51,692 bases of DNA from a virus. Shown here piece by piece: positions 17,352 through 25,672 of this stretch. The position numbers and the translations under genes are program-made. How positions within the stretch are numbered: position 1 is the stretch's first letter; every line of letters starts with the position of its first letter. Below the pieces are notes generated by a model. It was given only the letters and a program-made list of their open reading frames with translations, was not told the origin of the DNA and searched no databases. The stretch is from positions 1-51,692 of IMG/VR virus record IMGVR_UViG_3300005529_001122, one strand, 5' to 3'.

Positions 17352-17679
17352 GTGGCGGCGGCATCGACAATCGGATCGTGAACGCGTCACTCGTCAGGCG
17401 GACGAACTGATCGCGCTGCATCGCGATGACGCCTACGGCATCGCCCGTGATCATCGAATCCGGACGCTTCAGAAACAGCAGCAGCAGGAGCATCGGTTCT
17501 GGTCTGCCGTCGCACGGATGATCGCAGATCGCACCGGACGAGAGGTCGGCGTCGACACTGCAACCCGGTATCTCGAAGCCTTGCCACCTGATCGTGACGC
17601 ACTCGCAGACGAGCAAGTACCGCGCGCCGGCGATCAAGAAGCAGTGTCGGTTGACGCGGGTAGCGGCGCCAGCGCGCAT
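17281..17679 (-). CDS. Small tail-region protein whose C-terminus is replaced by a MITE
   Basis: A frame with phage-like third-position GC runs from ATG 17679 (or a non-ATG start nearer 17700) through about 110 codons, then enters the MITE at 17351 and stops at 17281. The native part contains several Cys (LLVCECVTIRW, FEIPGC, GAICDHPC) and ends with MQRDQFVRLTSDAFTIRLSM. The last 24 or so residues are encoded by the MITE. Position between tape measure and DUF2460 suggests a minor tail protein or chaperone. Family not recognised; the original C-terminus is lost and activity is uncertain. Two other - strand frames here look like shadows. Confidence 0.5.
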   Translation of the reverse strand: MRAGAATRVNRHCFLIAGARYLLVCECVTIRWQGFEIPGCSVDADLSSGAICDHPCDGRPEPMLLLLLFLKRPDSMITGDAVGVIAMQRDQFVRLTSDAFTIRLSMPPPLRADSDRLDPTFSSWPGLSRPSR

Positions 17680-17709
17680 CTGCGGCTCGTACCGAAGGAG
17701 TAAGCGCAG

Positions 17710-20700
17710 TCACGTTCCTCGCATCCCCAGGCGCACTGCGCGTGCAAGATCGGCGGCGACCTGGGTGCGGCTTGCCTGGAACGCGGATGGGCTTGGCGTC
17801 TGGATCGTGACGTTGATCACCGGCGCCGCCATCGGGCCGCGCGCGCCGTAGCCTCGTGCCTCGTCGCGGTTGAGCACCCGCTCGCCGCGCTGCAAGATCG
17901 CCGGCACTTCATCCGGTGAGAGGAATGCACCGTCGTGGAAGCGGGGCGCATGGCGGAACACGGCCGCCGGAACGACCGCCGGTGTGCCGTCCTGGCCCAC
18001 GACACCGCCCTCGTGGAATTTGAGGCCTGCGAACAGGCTGCCAAAGAGGCCGCCGACATTGCCGAGCGTAGTGAGGTTTGTTCCGAACAGGAAGTTCTTG
18101 AGCGGATTGAGCACCGCAAGCTTGAGGATTTCCTTTTCGATATCGACAAGCGCCGCGCGTCCGGCATCGGCCCACGATTTCCAGTCCATCTTGCCCTCGG
18201 CAATGAGGGTCGCGAAGCGATTGAAGGTCGTATCCGTCATGCCCTGCAAGGACTGCATCGCGCCTTGCGAGCGGGCGAGCGACTGGTTGAGGCGTTCGAT
18301 GTTGGCGGCATTGGCGAGGATCGCCTGGCCTTCGGCGCTGGCGAGGTCGATACCCTTCTGGCGGAGCTGCTGCTCCGCCTGAAGCTGAGCGATGATGATC
18401 GCCCGCTGCGATTCCCCTATGCCCGCAAGATCGATCTGCTTCTGCAGCAGCTCGACCTGGTTCCTCTGGCCCTCCAGGGTCTGCAGGGCCGCGGCACGGG
18501 CCTGCTCACCGTGAAGCCGTGAATAAGCGCCGCGCAGTGCGTCGATGACGCGGCCGAGCGTGCTTTTCGCATCGCCCTCCGCGAGCGATTGCGCGACGAT
18601 CAGCGGGCGCAGCGCCTGCTCGACCTGCATCTGCCGCTGCGCCTGCTCGGTCGAGAGCCCGCCGGCGAAGACGGCGTCGTTGAGTCGCCGCTGCGCGGCC
18701 GACTCGGCGCCAAGGTCGTTGACGGATTTGGCCGATTGCGCCGCCTGCTCGGCGATCTGTTCCCGGAGCAAGTCGCGGGCCCGGGTGTCGACGTCGACGC
18801 CGTTCTGCACCGCCTCGGTCAGCGCCTTGCGCCGGGCTTCCGCCTGCTGGGCGGCGGCGGCACCCTTCAGCCAGGCTTCGGCGAGGCCAATGGTCGCCTT
18901 GGTGTTGACGTCGAGGACGCGCGCCTGGTCGATCAGCGCCTGCGTTGCCTCGGCGCGCGCCTTGGTGCCGGCACGCGTGATGTCGGCCTCGGCGATTGCG
19001 ACCGGAATCGCCTGGCCGGCGAGTTCGACCCGCCGCCGCTCTTCGGCAATGGCCGCCTTCTGGGCCGGGGTCTTGGCGGCGAGCGCCTGGATTTCGAGTT
19101 CGTCGAGACGGCGGGCCTTATCGGCCGGATCGAGCCAGGTCAGGATCGCCCGCGTCACCGCGTCATAGGCGGTCTCGACCTGCTTGAGGTCGGCGACCTT
19201 CTGCTTCGCCAGCGGGTCATCGAGCGCGGTGCGAATCTGCGCCTCGCGGGCCTTCAGCGATTGCAGTTCCTCGAAGCCCGGCGTCAGCTCGCGCGCCACC
19301 GTGCCGGCGCGCACCGACAGCTCATTGGCCTTCGCCTCCTTGGCGCGAACCTGGATGATATCGAGCTTTGCCTCGATCTTGGTAATCTCGGCATCGACCT
19401 CCGTCAGCATCCGCGTGTTGAAATTGCGTGCCTGCGCGGCAAAACGCGTCGGCGGGTTCGCGATCAGCGCCTGCAGGCGCGCGCGTTCCTGCTGAAGCTC
19501 TTTGAGCCGCTCCTCAATCGGGGCGCCGTCCAACACGCGCGAAATCGCCCGGCCGAGCGCGTCGTAGGCATTCGACGCCATCCGCCCGACGAAATCCCAG
19601 GCGCGGCCGAGCGCCGTGGTCGCATCGGCCGCGTTGACGAGGCTGCCCTTGAGGGCGTCGAGCAGGACCCGCTGCGCGGCGGTGCGGTCGTTATGGTCGG
19701 CAAGCGTGCGGACGTACTGGCGCGTCCTGTCGTCGAGGAAGTTGAGCTTGGCATTGAGCGCATCGGCACCCTTGATCGGATCGGCAAACGCTCCCGCCAG
19801 CTCTTTCGCCGCGGTTGCAACGTCGGTGCCGGTGGTCGCGGCGTAGTTCTTCGCGACCTTGATCAGGCCATCGAAATTCGAGACCGCAATCCTGCCGGTT
19901 TGCAGGAACGCCGCCTCCATTTCGCGCGCGGCCGCGACCGAGACCTTGCCGGCCGAGGCCGATTGCTCGGCGATGCGCTCGACCTGACCGACGGTGGCTC
20001 CGGCGGCTCGGCCGGTGCCCCCGAGCGCGACCTCGAGTTCCTTCTGCGACTCGATGTAGCGGTAATAGGAGTAGCCGACCGCAGCGCCGATTGCCGCGAT
20101 GCCGGCGACCACCGCCATCGTCGGCGTGATCAGGCCCGTCAGGCCCTGCCAGACTCCTTTCAGGAGCCCACCGAGTCCACCTTCGCCCAAGGCGGCAGAG
20201 GCCTTGATGCCCTCGACGGTCAGAACCCGCATCGGGCTTTGGCCCGAAATGAGCGCGTCGACCGTATGCCGCGCGGCCGACCCCAGGACCAGGACCTGGT
20301 TCGTGCTGAGCGCCGCGCTACCACCATACTTCTCGATGACGCTGGCGGCTTCCCTGTAGCGGCTGTTGGCGAGCGCGACCGCCGCCGCATGCTCCGCCTG
20401 CGTGATTGCGCCTACCTTGAACAGCGAGCCGGCTTCCGCGACGTCGGTGTTGAGTTTCTTTTGCGCCGTCCCAAGCGGATCGATCTGCGCGCGCAGCGCC
20501 GAGGTTCGCGCTTCCAGGTCCTCTGCGGCCCTAGCGGTTTCCTCGAACACCGCAGCCGACTCGCGCGCCGACTTGGGCTGCGCCGTGCCAACGCCCAGAA
20601 CCTGGTTGAAACTGCGCTGCGACTGGTCGGCGGCGCCAGCCTGTCGTGCGGCCTCCGCCAGCCGCTGAAGGCGCTGGGCCTGGCGATCGGTGGCGGCGCC

Positions 20701-20829
20701 CGTTGCATCCATATCGGCTGCAACACCACGGAACGCATCCTGCCCGGCCTTGCCGACCTCTTCGAAGGCGCGCTTGACGTCGGCCTTGCCCTCGACGCCG
20801 AGACGGATCGAAACCTGAGTCGTGCTCAT
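17710..20829 (-). CDS. Tail tape-measure protein
   Basis: The 1039-residue protein starts with the typical self-association region (VSIRLGVEGKADVKRAFEEV), followed by long Ala-rich coiled coils to about residue 200. A hydrophobic segment near 227-250 comes next, then a further helical body with repeated Gln/Glu/Arg heptads. The C-terminus shows the tape-measure ending (WKSWADAGRAALVDIEKEI, GTNLTTLGNVGGLFGSLFAGL, and the GERVLNRDEAR-like tail). It sets tail length and forms a channel through the membrane during DNA delivery. The ATG touches the stop of the GT chaperone frame directly, as in lambda where T and H are adjacent. Confidence 0.88.
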   Translation of the reverse strand: MSTTQVSIRLGVEGKADVKRAFEEVGKAGQDAFRGVAADMDATGAATDRQAQRLQRLAEAARQAGAADQSQRSFNQVLGVGTAQPKSARESAAVFEETARAAEDLEARTSALRAQIDPLGTAQKKLNTDVAEAGSLFKVGAITQAEHAAAVALANSRYREAASVIEKYGGSAALSTNQVLVLGSAARHTVDALISGQSPMRVLTVEGIKASAALGEGGLGGLLKGVWQGLTGLITPTMAVVAGIAAIGAAVGYSYYRYIESQKELEVALGGTGRAAGATVGQVERIAEQSASAGKVSVAAAREMEAAFLQTGRIAVSNFDGLIKVAKNYAATTGTDVATAAKELAGAFADPIKGADALNAKLNFLDDRTRQYVRTLADHNDRTAAQRVLLDALKGSLVNAADATTALGRAWDFVGRMASNAYDALGRAISRVLDGAPIEERLKELQQERARLQALIANPPTRFAAQARNFNTRMLTEVDAEITKIEAKLDIIQVRAKEAKANELSVRAGTVARELTPGFEELQSLKAREAQIRTALDDPLAKQKVADLKQVETAYDAVTRAILTWLDPADKARRLDELEIQALAAKTPAQKAAIAEERRRVELAGQAIPVAIAEADITRAGTKARAEATQALIDQARVLDVNTKATIGLAEAWLKGAAAAQQAEARRKALTEAVQNGVDVDTRARDLLREQIAEQAAQSAKSVNDLGAESAAQRRLNDAVFAGGLSTEQAQRQMQVEQALRPLIVAQSLAEGDAKSTLGRVIDALRGAYSRLHGEQARAAALQTLEGQRNQVELLQKQIDLAGIGESQRAIIIAQLQAEQQLRQKGIDLASAEGQAILANAANIERLNQSLARSQGAMQSLQGMTDTTFNRFATLIAEGKMDWKSWADAGRAALVDIEKEILKLAVLNPLKNFLFGTNLTTLGNVGGLFGSLFAGLKFHEGGVVGQDGTPAVVPAAVFRHAPRFHDGAFLSPDEVPAILQRGERVLNRDEARGYGARGPMAAPVINVTIQTPSPSAFQASRTQVAADLARAVRLGMRGT

Positions 20830-21542
20830 CTATTCGTTGTTCCGGCCGTAAGCGCGAACGATGATCGGCTCAACCTCGGGAAGGAGTTCAACGAGCAGCG
20901 TGTTGAGCGCGCCCATGGCGTCTGCGAGCAGCAGCACCGCGGCGAAATCGAGCGCGTAGACGCCGCCCATGACGGCACGAACCTGTCCGGCCGCGCGCTT
21001 GAGCACGGCCCAGGCCGCAATGCCGTCCGGCGTTTGTGGCGCGTGTTCGAGGTAGGGGCAGGCGGGGCAGGTTTCGGGGCAAACGGCGCAATAGCCCTCG
21101 CCCCCGCCGAAGTGCCATTCGGCGAGAGCGGTCAGACGTTTTTTTCCGCGTCCTGGATCAGCGCGGGGCCGACATAGAGGCGATCGATCGCGTCGAACAC
21201 GGGCCAGTGCTCAAGCGCCGCATCGATCGTTTCCTTGGTCGGCTCGACCGGATTGCCGTCGGCGTCGCCGATGCCTTCCCAGGCGGCGATTCCGGAATGC
21301 GCGAGCGAGCGCGTGAAAGCGACGCCCGCTTTCACCATCGCGTCGTCGCCACCGGCGCGCAGCACGTCGGCGGCAGCCGTGCGTGCGATCAGGATTGCGG
21401 CGACGCTGATCGGTCGGAACTGAGCCCGCACGCCTGCAACGAGATTGAGCCAATATGGCTCGCGGCCTGCGGTGAGCTTGAGCATCGGGGCTTTCGAACG
21501 GGAAGTGTCGTGCGATGACGGCTTGGTTTTGACCTTGGTCAT
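20830..21542 (-). CDS. Tail assembly chaperone GT fusion made by -1 frameshift
   Basis: The second frame, from the slippery site at 21138-21144 to TAG 20830-20832, has no good own start but keeps codon use typical of the phage. It reads on as RLTALAEWHFGGGEGY. A -1 shift joins it to the upstream G frame, giving about 136 plus 100 residues. The T part carries C-x2-C-x3-C-x2-C (CAVCPETCPAC), a zinc-knuckle-like cluster, followed by a helical end (AVLLLADAMGALNTLLVELL). G/GT pairs chaperone the tape measure during tail assembly in lambda-like phages. The GT stop abuts the tape-measure ATG. The shift itself is predicted, not observed. Confidence 0.72.
21132..21542 (-). CDS. Tail assembly chaperone G (unshifted product)
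   Basis: The 136-residue zero-frame product starts at ATG 21542, with AAGGGG about 8 bases upstream, and ends at TGA 21132-21134 just after the slippery run. It is helical and acidic toward the end (VFDAIDRLYVGPALIQDAEKNV). It sits between the tail tube and the tape measure, the classic chaperone place. A start 11 codons earlier overlaps the tail-tube gene and lacks a ribosome site, so was not chosen. Sequence similarity to a named chaperone family is not obvious by eye; identity follows from position, size and frameshift layout. Confidence 0.7.
   Translation of the reverse strand: MTKVKTKPSSHDTSRSKAPMLKLTAGREPYWLNLVAGVRAQFRPISVAAILIARTAAADVLRAGGDDAMVKAGVAFTRSLAHSGIAAWEGIGDADGNPVEPTKETIDAALEHWPVFDAIDRLYVGPALIQDAEKNV
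21138..21144 (-). promoter_or_regulatory. A AAA AAC slippery heptamer for -1 frameshifting
   Basis: On the - strand, the zero-frame codons GAA AAA AAC GTC TGA contain the heptamer A AAA AAC, the canonical X XXY YYZ type. Both tRNAs can re-pair after a one-base slip, entering the T frame at CGT CTG ACC. The zero-frame stop lies only one codon after the heptamer. No stimulatory hairpin was folded here, though the downstream bases are GC-rich. Confidence 0.72.
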
Positions 21543-21558
21543 GCTTGGGGCCCCTTGA

Positions 21559-22500
21559 TCAGTAAGCAGCAACATCGTTGATCAGCACCGCGGTGCAGGT
21601 CTTGTGCAGTGTCGGGTCCTTGGCGGCCTGCCAGGCGAAGGTCGCCTGGATGCCGCCAGGACCCTGGATCGGTGTCTTGGGCTTCGGCAGGAACGCACTG
21701 TGGATCGTGAACAGCAGTGACTTGTCGGCGTCGATCGCCCAGCCAAACGACAGCTCGCACGGATCGCCAGACGTGGCCTGATCGAGCAGCACGGTGTCGG
21801 CAAACCGCACGTTGACGCTGCCGGTCACGGCGACCATCGCCGGATCGGCGTCCTCGATGCGGCCATCGGGACGAATGACCTCGACCTTGTCGAGATTGTT
21901 GGCGTAAGTGAGTTCGGCCGAGACGATATGACCGAGTGCGGTTCCGTTGCGCTTGATCTCGCCCATGAACTGGGAGAAGCGCTCGATCACTGCCTCGCTG
22001 GGCGAGCCGGCAGCCGACGAGGTCGCTTTCGTCTCGCCCTGCGCGATCAGGCTCATAGTGGCGTTGAGCAGGCCCGACCGCTGCAGCTGGATTTTCATGG
22101 TGTTGGCGCGGACGCCGACGTTCATGCCGAAGCTTGGCACCTCCGGCATGCCGATCTCGATCGCCATGGAGGGAAGGGTCAGGGCGCCAGACACGAAGGT
22201 GTGGGTGTGGACGCCCGAGTTGTCGACCGAGGTCGGCGCGCCCATGAGGAGCTTGAGCCAATAGCCGAAATTGCGCAGGTCGACCGGAACAACGGCATCG
22301 CCGTCGTTGTTCACCACGTCGCGGCTCGGCGGCAGCGGTTCGCGGCCGTAGCCGAGGAGGTCGCTCGCAATCAGGTTCTGCTCGTCGCCAAGCGCCGAGG
22401 AGACGAACGGCAGTTTCTTGAAGCCCGAGACCGGCGCCGTGCCGTAGGTGGTCTCGAATGCCGCAGCCATGACGGCGTTGGCACCTCTGGCACGAGCCAT
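21559..22500 (-). CDS. Major tail tube protein
   Basis: The 313-residue product has the tail-tube pattern: an N-terminal GANAVMAAAFETTYGTAP segment, alternating beta strands with Gly turns, and a central FVSGALTLPSMAIEIGMP block. It corresponds to lambda V by position, between the terminator protein and the G/GT chaperone. A roughly 40-base spacer separates it from the HNH gene upstream. Copies stack as hexameric rings around the tape measure. Family membership (phage tail tube, alphaproteobacterial type) is judged from sequence character and context; the start ATG 22500 is preceded by AAAGGAGAGG. Confidence 0.8.
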   Translation of the reverse strand: MARARGANAVMAAAFETTYGTAPVSGFKKLPFVSSALGDEQNLIASDLLGYGREPLPPSRDVVNNDGDAVVPVDLRNFGYWLKLLMGAPTSVDNSGVHTHTFVSGALTLPSMAIEIGMPEVPSFGMNVGVRANTMKIQLQRSGLLNATMSLIAQGETKATSSAAGSPSEAVIERFSQFMGEIKRNGTALGHIVSAELTYANNLDKVEVIRPDGRIEDADPAMVAVTGSVNVRFADTVLLDQATSGDPCELSFGWAIDADKSLLFTIHSAFLPKPKTPIQGPGGIQATFAWQAAKDPTLHKTCTAVLINDVAAY

Positions 22501-22540
22501 GGTCCTCTCCTTTTACCGGGTGTCTTGGATCTGCGCGGGC

Positions 22541-23044
22541 TCACGCGGCCCGCGCGAACTCACCGAAGTGTTTCGTGGCGGCGGCGATGTAAGCCGCATG
22601 CGCCCGCTCGGCGGATCGAAATCTGCCGAGATGAACGGCGCAGCCGCCCACAACGATCTTTGCGCGCCAAAGACCGGTCTGACGGCAGAAAGAAACGCCT
22701 TTGTATCCCGAGGAATTCGTCGCAAATCGGCGGGAATTCTGCATGTTCTGCGATGTCGTCGCGGGCCTCAAATTTCCAATTCTGTTGTCGTCCGGGTTCC
22801 CGTTCGCGTGATCGAGCTTGCCGCTCGGCCAGACACCGTGGACAAGAAGCCAAGCCAATTGGTGTGCTTGATAGCGGCAACCGTCGATCGCGATCCGGCG
22901 ATGGCCACTGCGTGAAATGGACCCAGCGAGCTCGCCGGTGTTCGTCCGGCTGTTGGGCCTCTTGCGCCAACGAAACGCTCCGGACTCCGGGTTGTAGTCC
23001 AGCAGCTCGCGCAGCCTGGCGAGGGTGATCGCCGAGCGTGCCAT
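22541..23044 (-). CDS. HNH endonuclease with AP2-like DNA-binding domain
   Basis: Residues about 60-95 of this 167-residue protein hold the HNH core, with the KLDHANGNPDDNRIGNLRP pattern (His79, Asn81, Asn87, Asn91). Residues about 112-164 form an AP2/ERF-like DNA-binding domain (SGYKGVSF, WRAKI, HLGRF, AERAHAAYIAAATKHFGEF). This HNH-AP2 pairing is typical of free-standing homing endonucleases. It interrupts the tail genes between the terminator and tail-tube proteins, as expected for a selfish gene inserted between structural genes. The target site and activity are unknown. Confidence 0.85.
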   Translation of the reverse strand: MARSAITLARLRELLDYNPESGAFRWRKRPNSRTNTGELAGSISRSGHRRIAIDGCRYQAHQLAWLLVHGVWPSGKLDHANGNPDDNRIGNLRPATTSQNMQNSRRFATNSSGYKGVSFCRQTGLWRAKIVVGGCAVHLGRFRSAERAHAAYIAAATKHFGEFARAA

Positions 23045-23063
23045 GCGGATGTCCTTGTGAAGC

Positions 23064-23498
23064 TCAATTCAACGGATCGGGCGTGCCGTAGACCGCGACG
23101 ATCGCGACGTCGGCCCACCGGCTCGCGCGAGCGCCCGCCGTCTCGACGTCTTCCGTCGACGGGGCTTCCGCCTCGATGAAGTCGCAGAGACCGCCGAGCG
23201 TCCGGTCGGAAACGACGGCTGTGCCGATCGCTCCGAGCATGTCGTCGAGCACCTGCTCGCGGGTTTCGCTTGACGTTTCGTAAGCTGCGAACTCGATTGG
23301 GATGCGGTGCGTGTAGACGTAGATGAGCGGCGACAGGATGACCTCCGGCTCGCCGGGATCGCCGTCGCGGATGATCGCAAGCCCACCCGGCGCAATACGT
23401 TCCGGTTTGGCGAGGTTGCGCTTGACCTCCGCATTGGGCAACGCGGCTGCGACCAGCGCTTTGATCGCGTCGAGCACCTGTTCTCGCCGGCTGGTCAT
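23064..23498 (-). CDS. Tail terminator-like protein (lambda U position)
   Basis: The 144-residue product starts at ATG 23498, inside an ATGA overlap with a tiny upstream membrane ORF. It has an alpha-beta pattern: an N-terminal helix (REQVLDAIKALVAAAL), a beta sheet (GGLAIIRDGD, VILSPLIYVYTHRIPIEF), then helices with TREQVLDDMLGAIGTAV. It ends in VAIVAVYGTPDPLN. This fold pattern and place, after the DUF6441 protein and before the tail tube, match minor tail proteins U of lambda, which cap the tail tube. Confidence 0.68.
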   Translation of the reverse strand: MTSRREQVLDAIKALVAAALPNAEVKRNLAKPERIAPGGLAIIRDGDPGEPEVILSPLIYVYTHRIPIEFAAYETSSETREQVLDDMLGAIGTAVVSDRTLGGLCDFIEAEAPSTEDVETAGARASRWADVAIVAVYGTPDPLN

Positions 23499-23584
23499 CG
23501 CGCAGTTGCCACCAGGATCGACGCGATGAAAGCGAACGACAGAAACGCCATCAAGATCGCGATCCGCCTGTGATCCACCATCAT
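23495..23584 (-). CDS. Tiny single-span membrane protein
   Basis: A 29-codon frame reads MMVDHRR, then a strong hydrophobic helix (IAILMAFLSFAFIASILVA) and TAR. It starts inside the stop of the DUF6441 gene (a TTGGAG sits right before ATGATG) and ends with TGA overlapping the next ATG. The double coupling and the clear membrane span argue for a real gene, though its brevity leaves doubt. Function unknown; small membrane proteins in this place have not been described to my knowledge. Confidence 0.42.
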   Translation of the reverse strand: MMVDHRRIAILMAFLSFAFIASILVATAR

Positions 23585-24237
23585 CTCCAATGACTCGCAA
23601 GCAGCCCCGGCACGCGATCGGCCCAACGCTGGGCTGCGCTCGCGATGTCGAGCCGTTTTTGCAACGTGACCTGCGGCACCAGGATGAACACCACCACGGT
23701 CGACCGGCCCTGCAACCGCGTGAATTGCGCGCCGGCACGGGTGCGGCCGATGTTCGGCCGCGCGAGCCCCTTCTTGCTCAGCCGGGCATTGTCGGCGACG
23801 AGCAGCGATGGACGGCCGCGGCGATAGACGAACCGCAACCGCATGCCGGTGCGGCGCTCCCAGCCACCCGGCGTGATCCGCTTCATGCCACCCGTTGCAC
23901 TCAATCCTTTTACGCCTGCGGCCGGTGTCGGGATCGCGAGCCAGAAGCCGCGGCTCGATTTGATGGTCACGCCGCGGTCGAACGCGTCGATGATGTTGGG
24001 CGCCTTCGACCAGACGAACGAAGCGGCTTCGAGGCTGACGCCGCCCTCGGGATAGGTCTTGCCGCGCCAGGTATTGGCGAGACGCTGTCCGAGGCCAGCG
24101 TCGACCACATCGGCCCGAAGATCGCCCTTCAGCCCTTCCGTGACCTCGCGCATTGCGCTGGTAACCGAACGCGCCGCATCGCCCTCGGCCTCGGTCAAAC
24201 CCTTGGCGAGGTCATCCGTCTTGAGCGTGAAGCGCAT
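23581..24237 (-). CDS. DUF6441-type tail completion protein (lambda Z position)
   Basis: The 218-residue protein is basic (many Arg, Lys) with an N-terminal helix (LTEAEGDAARSVTSAMREVTEGLKGDL) and a beta-rich body (FVWSKAPNIIDAFDRGVTIKS, WLAIPTP, STVVVFILVPQVTLQKRLD). It fits the DUF6441 family found between capsid and tail genes of alphaproteobacterial phages. By place it corresponds to lambda Z, a minor tail protein that readies the tail for head joining. The assignment to DUF6441 is from memory of its pattern, so treat the name as probable. Confidence 0.62.
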   Translation of the reverse strand: MRFTLKTDDLAKGLTEAEGDAARSVTSAMREVTEGLKGDLRADVVDAGLGQRLANTWRGKTYPEGGVSLEAASFVWSKAPNIIDAFDRGVTIKSSRGFWLAIPTPAAGVKGLSATGGMKRITPGGWERRTGMRLRFVYRRGRPSLLVADNARLSKKGLARPNIGRTRAGAQFTRLQGRSTVVVFILVPQVTLQKRLDIASAAQRWADRVPGLLASHWR

Positions 24238-24240
24238 GCA

Positions 24241-24558
24241 TTATGCCGGGAGTGCAGCTTCGCACGTCCACACGAGCCGCAGGCTGTCGATCGTAGGCGT
24301 GGCAATGACCTCGAAGGTCTCGCTTTCGATCTCCACCGTATCGCCGCTGGCGGGGCCCGGAACTTCCGATCGGCGCACATCGATCAGCATGATCGGGAGA
24401 ACCGTCCGGCTGTCACCGAAGGAGCCGACCTGGTCGGGCCGTTTGGTGATCACGCGGACTGATACTCCGCCGCCCGTACCGCCCGCGCGCCAGGTGGCGT
24501 CGCGGGCCATGTTCGGGTCGGCGAACAGCGCGTCGGTTGCCGCGGCGAAAGCGTTCAT
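24241..24558 (-). CDS. Head-tail joining protein (lambda FII-like)
   Basis: A 105-residue, beta-rich small protein (residues 35-100 alternate VSVRVITKR, LPIMLIDVRRSE, DTVEIESETFEVIATP). Size and fold pattern match the head-tail connectors of the FII/stopper kind, which bind below the portal and provide the surface for the tail. Encoded 4 bases after the DUF6441 gene end and 4 bases from the capsid gene, so within a packed operon. Confidence 0.68.
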   Translation of the reverse strand: MNAFAAATDALFADPNMARDATWRAGGTGGGVSVRVITKRPDQVGSFGDSRTVLPIMLIDVRRSEVPGPASGDTVEIESETFEVIATPTIDSLRLVWTCEAALPA

Positions 24559-24561
24559 CGA

Positions 24562-25584
24562 TCAGTTGCTGGTGAGAATCTTGACCGCAAGCCGCGGCCG
24601 CTTGTTCACAGGCAGGGGCGAGGCCTCGGTCTTCACGTCGATGGCGCTGCCGTCTTGGCGGGCGATCTGGCGGGCATAGATTGGCAGCCCGACCGTGTTG
24701 ACGGTCTCGATCAGGTTCGCAGGCGCCCCATAGGTCACGAAGGTATCCATCGTGCCGAGCGGAAACGCGATGCCTTCATTGGCCGGGATCAGGGTCTCGG
24801 TTGCGCCGGTCGAGAGCGTGACGGTGGCGTTGTATTCCTCGAACACGATGCCGGCGAAGGGGAAGCGCCGGCGGGTGTCCTCGCGCAAGGGCTGGGCGCC
24901 GGTTGAGGAGAAGTACTTATAGGCCTCCTCGACCTTGGAGTGACCGATCAGCTTGTCGAAGAAGCCGGGGCTGACCATCGCGAGCACCCCGTTCATGGTC
25001 TCGCCCTTGAGCTCCGTCTCGATGTCGCGCAGCACCTCGCGGCACTTGGCCTGCACGTTGGTGCCGGCGGTCCCGAGCACGAAGTCGACCGACTGCTGGG
25101 CAAGCCCGAACTCGTCGAAATAGTCGTAGAGCTCGACGCCGGCGCCGTCCTTGACGATGCCGCGCAGCGCATTGACCTCCATGTATTCCCGGGTCTGGGC
25201 GTGCTTGCCCCGCATGCGGGTGAGCTTGCGTTCCATGACGGTGGCGAGCGGATCGGCCGCGTCCGCGACGCCGAAGCCGCGCACCCCCTGAATGTCCTGC
25301 GGGGTGATCACGTCGTCATGGGGAATCCACGGCACCGTGAAGGATCGCATCGCTCGCGTGTCGCGGTTGGCGACGGTTGCGGGCCCGCCGAGCGGCACGG
25401 TCGGCAGCAGGTTCAAGACGCCTTCGGCCTGCTCGATGATCACGCTGCGCTGGGTGATGCCCTCGAAACGGAACAGGCCGAGCTCACCGAGACGCGTGTA
25501 GATGTTGGGCAGGATGTTGATGGCGGTGGTCATCTCGGCGAGCGTGTAGCCGCCCGCGTCGAAGGGATTGATCATCGGGGCCAT
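24562..25584 (-). CDS. Major capsid protein (lambda gpE family)
   Basis: ATG 25584 gives 340 residues, close to lambda gpE (341). The N-terminus (INPFDAGGYTLAEMTTAINILPNIYTRLGELGLF) and the VERKLT-like E-loop and spine helix region are characteristic. Later blocks such as FDKLIGHSKVEEAYKYFS and LIPANEGIAFPLGTMDTF match the P-domain of this family. Longer in-frame starts upstream have low-complexity Pro/Arg sequence and were rejected. It follows the decoration protein, as in lambda (D then E). This places the virion in the lambda-type HK97-fold group. Confidence 0.88.
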   Translation of the reverse strand: MAPMINPFDAGGYTLAEMTTAINILPNIYTRLGELGLFRFEGITQRSVIIEQAEGVLNLLPTVPLGGPATVANRDTRAMRSFTVPWIPHDDVITPQDIQGVRGFGVADAADPLATVMERKLTRMRGKHAQTREYMEVNALRGIVKDGAGVELYDYFDEFGLAQQSVDFVLGTAGTNVQAKCREVLRDIETELKGETMNGVLAMVSPGFFDKLIGHSKVEEAYKYFSSTGAQPLREDTRRRFPFAGIVFEEYNATVTLSTGATETLIPANEGIAFPLGTMDTFVTYGAPANLIETVNTVGLPIYARQIARQDGSAIDVKTEASPLPVNKRPRLAVKILTSN

Positions 25585-25672
25585 GGGGTCTCCTTGAAAA
25601 TGCTGCAGGCCCCGACGATTGATTCCGTCGAGGCCCGGTGATGACGTATGGAGCGATGTCTGCGGTGGCGGA

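Noticed and set aside
17281-17679. The frames 17387-17713 (- strand) and 17518-17703 (+ strand) as genes
   Set aside because: Both lack third-position GC bias and have Arg-rich random composition; the 17281-17679 frame has the expected bias.
18589-21177. An 862-codon open frame on the + strand
   Set aside because: It lies wholly against the tape-measure and chaperone genes and has composition typical of an antisense shadow.
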